Below, one piece after another: positions 58,901 through 64,000 of a DNA stretch of 64,000 nucleotides (its first letter is position 1; every line of letters begins with the position of its first letter). The DNA lies in the NCBI GenBank assembly GCA_038049695.1, contig CP142461.1:38086501-38150500 (forward strand), in the 5' to 3' direction. Source of the DNA: Cinnamomum chago. Its lineage: Eukaryota > Streptophyta > Magnoliopsida > Laurales > Lauraceae. A program made the position numbers and the translations under genes. The notes below the pieces were generated by a model. It was not told the origin of the DNA and did not search any database. It saw only the letters and a program-made list of their open reading frames with translations.

Positions 58901-59139
58901 ATTAATGAGAATGCCATGTTAGCTTTTCTTTCCTTGATACCTGATGGACCCGGCTTTTGTCTTTTTCCAAAGCTGCCTCCGCCCCGGGGCTGACGGGGTA
59001 TGGTGGAGGGAAAAAGGAAAAGCGGGCATCAGTTTTTTTGTACGGGTATGCCAATTTCTCTTTAATACTTGGAATTTAGAAATGGTGATCCGGAGATCCA
59101 CCTTCACAAGTAAAAAGGGAAATGAAACTTTTTTCTAGT

Positions 59140-61432
59140 TTTCCATTGCATACATATTTTAATAAAAGAGACAGTTTTGTTTGAATGCCGTGAAAGGCGT
59201 TTTTGTGCCGTAGAAGGCGGTTTGGTGCCGTTGGAGGCGATTTTTCCATGAAAGGCGATTTACAAATCTTATCAATAATGAAAGACAAGAGATGTGATTT
59301 TTTTGTCTCTTTAGAAAAAATACAATTTACAACAGAAAAGTAAGAAAAAGGAATCTAACTTCTCATGCGATTGTGGGAGGGGTCGTTCAGATCGATGGTC
59401 GCGAGTCATGTATGGGCTCCGCCATCGTCCTTCAGATGAGAACATAGTGCTTGATTTCTTGGCTTGGCTCCAACCTCAGGTTTTTAGAGGATAAGGACCA
59501 AGATAAGGTCCTATATCCGGTAAAAAACTGAGTAGACGGGCTGAAAAGCCGCATCTAGCCATGTTGGATAGAAGGAGAGGTGGTCTTTGGGGGGGTGGTC
59601 CCCCAAGGGGCTTCAATCACCTTGTTGAACTTGTTGCAGCAGAGTTTTCTTGAAGGAGCAGGGTTGTAGAGATTTCTCCAAGGATTTTTGAATGATTTTC
59701 TGGCGATTTTTCCGGATCCTTCTGTGTGTGTTCCTCTTTTGGAATGCTTGGAGAGGACTCCTATTTATAGGCCTTTTGGTAGCCTTTAGGAGTGATTTAT
59801 GAGCCTTTATGGTAATAAAGCTCATTAAGGGAGGAGTTACAAGTTTAATTGCTTTTTGTTTTGTAACTCCTGACCCTTGGATTTCATTGGCCGGAGGAGA
59901 GTCATGGGCATTTAATCGCCTTTAATCTCCATTATGTTAGGAGTTTCATGGCTTGAATGCCATGATTGCTTGGACTTGTAACTCCTGAACGGAGGCTTCT
60001 GATTGGGCCGTTCAAGATAATGGGTTAATGACCGCATTAACTTGCCATAAACGGGCCGATTGATTGCACTAAGTGGCCACCTTGGTAGCTGAAGAGTCGC
60101 GGGCCATGTTGCGTCTCTTGGAATTCCCTTTGCGATGATCATCGATGGATCCTTATGTAAATCAACATCAGATGATCATGTAGTTTCAGACATTGGTTGA
60201 TACTAGCGGGCCGACAGCATCTGTCCAGTCGATTTCGCGATCGGGCGGGCAGAAAGTGCACTTTTTGGTTGTTCAGCTGGCGATCAACGGAGTTTTTGAA
60301 GTTCTTGGAAGGATTCCTGTGATCTTGGCGAATATCGGCGAATTTGGAGCCTCAAAAGTCTGAATCTGGAAAAATCACAGGGACAGAACAACTCGTCTCG
60401 CGAAAACGGACGAAACGGGGGGTCCCGGGGCGAAATCGGCTCCCCGGACCTCCCAGGGTCGCCGGCCCCATGGTCTCCGGCGACCATGGGCCATGGTCGC
60501 CGGCGACCATGGCCCAGGGTCGCAGGCCTGGCCCAGGGTCGCGGGGCTCTGCGACCCTGGGGGGAAAATTGCTTCCCGGGGCCCGTTTCTGGCCGTTTTT
60601 CGTCGTTTTTCGCTTCCGTTTTTTTTGTTTGTTTTCTATGACATTTCTCCACATTTTTGGCTTGATTTCCCTCTGAAAAACATGATGAGAATCCTTGCAA
60701 ATTGGTTTGCAAAGTTTCCGATTTTCCGGGAAAACCGAGCGCAGAACTGCTGATTTTCCGCCAGAAGCTGAAACAGGGTCAAACGATGTCGGAATGACCT
60801 GAAATTTGAGGTGAAGCTTCTTGAGCATTAAATAAGACCAACCATGGGCTTTTGTTTGAGTTTTGAAGCCGTTTGGGGTCATGCAAATGCTTGCCTTTGA
60901 TTTCACCGCGACGGAAATGCCGAACTTTGACTTTCGGTCAAACGATGTCCGATTGACCTGAAATTCGACGTGTAGCTTCCTCATCAGTAGATAAGACCAA
61001 CCATAAGCTTTCATTTGAGTTTTGAAGCCATTTGGAGTCATGCAAACGCTTGACTTTGTTTCTCCTGCAATAGAGATGCCGAGCTTTGACTTCTGGTCAA
61101 ACGATGTCCGATTGACCTGAAATTCGACGAGGAGCCTATTGGAGTCATTTAGAGATGATCCGCAAGCTCCGAATTAGGTGCCATGGTCCCGGGGTGGTCC
61201 GCCGCCGGGAGCTGCTGCTTAGCTGTTGGAGAAGTGAAGCTAGGCCAAATAATGTCGGAATGGCCTGAAACTTCATGTGTACCTCTCTTTTGGTTGTTTT
61301 GAATGACCTTGCAGTTTTTGTTTGATTCTGACAAGATCTGATGCTTGAAGTGGCGCCTGCCTATTTTTGGTAGGATGTGGCTCCATGTAGCTTTTGGTGT
61401 GAAGAGGCAAAGTGACATTTTTGGTGTCAACA
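59140..61432 (-). mobile_element. LTR on the minus strand (3' LTR of a retroelement extending right)
   Basis: Read on the minus strand, a polypurine stretch (CTCGAGGGGGCATTTG, plus 61433-61448) is followed by TGTTGACACCAAAAATGTC, an LTR start. The LTR contains 159-bp tandem repeats (60777-61276) and a palindrome island at about 60470-60570 with core GGTCGCCGGCGACC, which is part of a 22-bp perfect palindrome at 60491-60512. A TATA box (CTATAAATAGGAG) lies near 59757-59770. The downstream boundary is not resolved. The long minus-strand frame 60352-61041 is a repeat artefact. Confidence 0.6.
60777..61276. repeat. Tandem repeats of 159 bp (three copies plus a diverged fourth)
   Basis: GGTCAAACGATGTCCGATTG / ACCTGAAATTCGAC recurs at 60777, 60936 and 61095, exactly 159 bp apart, with a decayed fourth copy at 61243. 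The AAGACCAACCAT and TTTGAGTTTTGAAGCC words repeat with it. Confidence 0.88.
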
Positions 61433-61654
61433 AATGCCCCCTCGAGGTACAACGACGATATAGCTTTTGCAGTCGATGTGCCTCGAAGAGAATCTTGAAG
61501 AAGAGCTTCTGACTTGACCAAAAGTCTTTGAGCATTTTTTTTTTTTTTGGGTAGCCTTTTGAGCTTCCAGGGGATTTTATGGTAATGATAGGAATCATGT
61601 ACCATCTTGAGGCAAAGTTTTGAAGATGACATCGGGGATGCGGATTTGGATTTT

Positions 61655-61830
61655 TGTTTTGACCTTGAGTCCTAACAGGCTGTATGTGGCAAGTTAGGGG
61701 GTCGGATTTTGGTTTTGACCGTGTGACCCAACAAACTGTATGTGTAATGTTGGGGGGTCAGGTTTTGGTTTTTGATTTTGGTCTTGTGACCTAACAAGCT
61801 GTATGTGGAATGTTAGGGGACCAGTTTGAT
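61655..61830. repeat. Three tandem repeats of about 60 bp
   Basis: Units of the form GGTTTTGACC / CCTAACAGGCTGTATGTGG / GTTAGGGGGTC occur three times in a row with minor changes between the LTR and the promoter of the plus-strand gene. Confidence 0.8.
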
Positions 61831-62100
61831 TTTTGGTGAAATGTCAATTTCAAGGTTTGGCTCAATTTGGCTCATGAGGTGAGATGGTTTTGGATTTTGG
61901 AAGCTCATGAGGCTTGGAATTTTGTATGGTCCAATCAACTCAAAAGAGAGGCATGGAACCATTTTTTTTTATGCTCTTGGTAAGAGGAATTTTGACTAAA
62001 AGCCACTTTTAGTGCCTAGGTGGTCAAACCTGGCTCATATGAGCTAACCCATGGGACCTTAAGCTTTGAAGGATGGCTTAGATCTCATATGGTGTCATTT

Positions 62101-62363
62101 TCGTAAAGAATATCTAAAGATATCTCTTTTGGGTGGAGAATATCCAAAAATATCTTTACTTTGAGAGATTTTCTCAAGTTTTCTTGATTTTGGGAAAGAT
62201 TCTCTCAAAATATCTTTCTTTGGGAGAGAATTTCTCAAAGGATCTTTGTTTTGGGAGAGAATATCCCAAGTTTCCTTTTCTTTTGGGAAGGTTGCTAATT
62301 TTTAGCACTTACCTCCTTGCTTTTCTCTTGTTTCCTCTTTTGGTTTGCTCTCTTCTATAAAAG
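62101..62363 (+). promoter_or_regulatory. Promoter of the plus-strand gene: evening elements and TATA box
   Basis: AAAATATCT, the plant evening element bound by CCA1/LHY/RVE-type MYBs, occurs exactly at 62147-62155 and 62207-62215, within a set of imperfect repeats of GAGAATATC/CTCAAAATATC type. TATAAAAG follows at 62356-62363, and a 5' leader of about 100 bp with repeated CTTCAAGAG words leads to the ATG at 62484. Motif evidence only. Confidence 0.5.
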
Positions 62364-62483
62364 CAATTGAGGTGGGATCTCTTGCTCCTATTGCTTTCTT
62401 TTTGCAAAAGTCTTCAAGAGTTGCTCTAAGATCAAGAATCCTCCTTCTTCAAGAGTCTTCAAGTTCTTCTTTCTTCTCCATCC

Positions 62484-62752
62484 ATGGCTTCAAGTAAGTT
62501 TTTTATTTCTTTTTACAAGAAATTCCATGTAAAGAAAGTTTCAACATTTTTTTCTTCTCTTTTTTTTTTTTTTTTTTGCACGTGTTCTTTTTTTTTTTTT
62601 TTTTTACACGCCCTTTTCTTTTCCCTTTTTTTTTTTCTTCTTCCTTTTTTTTTTCTCTCTTTTTTTTTGCTGCTGTACGGACATGTCCGTACAGCTTTGG
62701 GCCGTACGGCCATGTGGCCCATGGGCTTCGGCCTGTGGGCCAGCCCTATAAT

Positions 62753-62785
<33 letters not shown>

Positions 62786-64000
62786 TTCTTCTCTTTTTTT
62801 TTTTAAAAAAAGAACTTTCCTTTCTCCCCTTTTTGTATCATCATGATAATGAGGTTTCATGCATTTCAAGATGTTTATGCATTTTTTTTTTGTTTGATGC
62901 ATCAAGATAGAAGGCTAGAGTTTCTATGTTAAGTCAACATGAATTTTGACTTAGACAAAGTTTGATTTTGACCAAGTTGGGTTGGAATTGGTCAAATTTT
63001 GTCAAGGTTTTCCTAGCATCCAGTGCATGATGATTTTCTTTTATGCATGATTTTTGGTAAATTGAATTGGGAGCATGATGATGATGCACACCTGGAAATC
63101 TTTTGCAAGTCTTGAGATTTGAAGCTCGCAGCAATGTTGAGCTCTTTCTTTAGTCTTGCGGGGGTTTCGAGGAGCTTTTTGCAAGTTTTGGGATTTGAAG
63201 CTCGTAGCAATGTTGAGCTCTTTTCCGATTCTTGCGGAAATTTGAGAAGACTGTCTTGATCTCGCAGCAATGTTTGAGTTCGAGTCTTCTTTGAGAATCC
63301 TTCATTGATCATGAGCTCGCAGCGATGTTGAGCTCATCTTCAGGCTTCCTTTCTTTTCGGGGTGATTCCCTTTTCTTCGGAATTGCCCCGGAGTCATGCC
63401 AAAATTTCGCTAGGATTTTTTTTTTTAGCAAAATTCTGTCATTCTGTTGATTGATTTTTTTTTCTTTTCAATCTTTGCAGGTAGTTCCTCCAGAACGAAC
63501 AAGGGTAAGAAGCCCGTTACCGATGCACCTCGTCGATCTGCCAGATCTTCCAATGCGGCTGTACAGCAGGCCTGGGAGAAGGTCCAGTATGTGGAGAGAA
63601 ACTTGGAAGAGTGTGACTCGCTCAACCGAGATGAGATGAGACAGCGACTGATCGCTCTCAAGGATGAGGATTTTTACAAGATTATGGCAAGCAATCGTCC
63701 TTGGGTCATGGACGATCAGAGCATTGTGCCCAAGCCTACCTTTTTCTTTGGTGATGCAGCTCCTGATGACTCGTCATATCAAAGGAGATGCTTTCAGTTC
63801 TCTTACACAACCGATGGTGAGGAGAGAACCATTTCTACCCGGTCGCCTTTTGATCGTACTATTTCGATCATGAGTCTTTCTCCCACTTGCTCTAAGAGAG
63901 AAGATCCTCCAAGCTGGGTGAAGAGGACCAATGTGGTGAAGACCGGGGTTTTTGTTGGCGGTCCTTCTGGTTATGCAGAGAAGTCGTCTGTCCGTCTGGA
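62484..64000 (+). CDS. Unidentified spliced gene, 5' part (runs off the window)
   Basis: A 10-nt first coding exon (62484-62493, ATGGCTTCAA) ends at GTAAGT. A 987-bp intron, very T-rich, ends TTTGCAG at 63480, and exon 2 (from 63481) joins in frame and stays open to the window end, giving 176 codons so far. The protein starts MASSSSSRTNKGKKPVTDAP, a basic Ser-rich start, then RRSARSSNAAVQQAWEKV, a predicted helical segment, and NRPWVMDDQSIVPKP. I do not recognise a domain. It lies beyond the polypurine tract of the minus-strand LTR, so in that element's sense it is an antisense gene in the 3' internal region, like accessory genes known in some Tat-lineage elements (for example maize Grande). 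A host gene next to an LTR is the alternative. Confidence 0.6.

Noticed and set aside
60352-61041. 229-codon minus-strand open frame
   Set aside because: It covers 159-bp tandem repeats and a palindrome island in an LTR. The repeated units explain the open frame and no domain is visible.
62484-62846. Open frame continuing past the donor at 62494
   Set aside because: It reads through T-runs of an intron. The splice to 63481 restores a protein-like sequence in frame.

Overview
This is AT-rich nuclear DNA from a flowering plant. The evidence is multi-exon genes with GT-AG introns, an R2R3-MYB gene, telo-box promoter elements, CACTA transposons, plant-type solo LTRs, LINE relics and a Helitron end. 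The lineage cannot be narrowed further by eye. Host genes are sparse and most of the window is layered transposon DNA.

Layout. 1-4713: LINE and LTR relics and a 151-bp tandem duplication. 4714-12446: CACTA-1, complete at both ends (3-bp target duplication GAA), without a transposase, carrying a broken three-exon piece of the COPII gene SEC23 and interrupted by a solo LTR. 13414-13734: first exon of a host-like gene on the minus strand with three telo-boxes, beside the end of a third CACTA element (to 14414). 17100-19375: a Helitron 3' end abutting a tandem array with tRNA-like segments. 19879-22511: a possible small secreted Pro-rich protein gene whose intron holds a solo LTR. 25384-30431: an R2R3-MYB gene (minus strand, three exons) with a solo LTR in intron 2 and a LINE end in intron 1. 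31830-32465: a LINE relic split by a MITE.

32716-52362: CACTA-2, a 19.6-kb element with matching ends (3-bp target duplication ACT) and 'TATATCGGTT' subterminal repeats. It carries a decayed TNP2-type transposase, a nearly intact 12-exon second gene (Transposase_24-like region plus Ulp1-type protease), a nested non-autonomous LTR element, a solo LTR, two internal segmental duplications and a captured three-exon piece of cytosolic-type glycyl-tRNA synthetase. 52430-64000: nested LTRs, then a minus-strand LTR followed by a separately promoted plus-strand gene that runs off the window.

Two themes stand out. Both full CACTA elements have picked up fragments of housekeeping genes. And at least five LTR or LTR-like units carry islands of short perfect GC-rich palindromes, with a different core in most groups (GTCGAC, GCTAGC, CTCGAG, TCCGGA, GCCGGC). 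The MYB gene is the only complete, convincingly functional host gene here.
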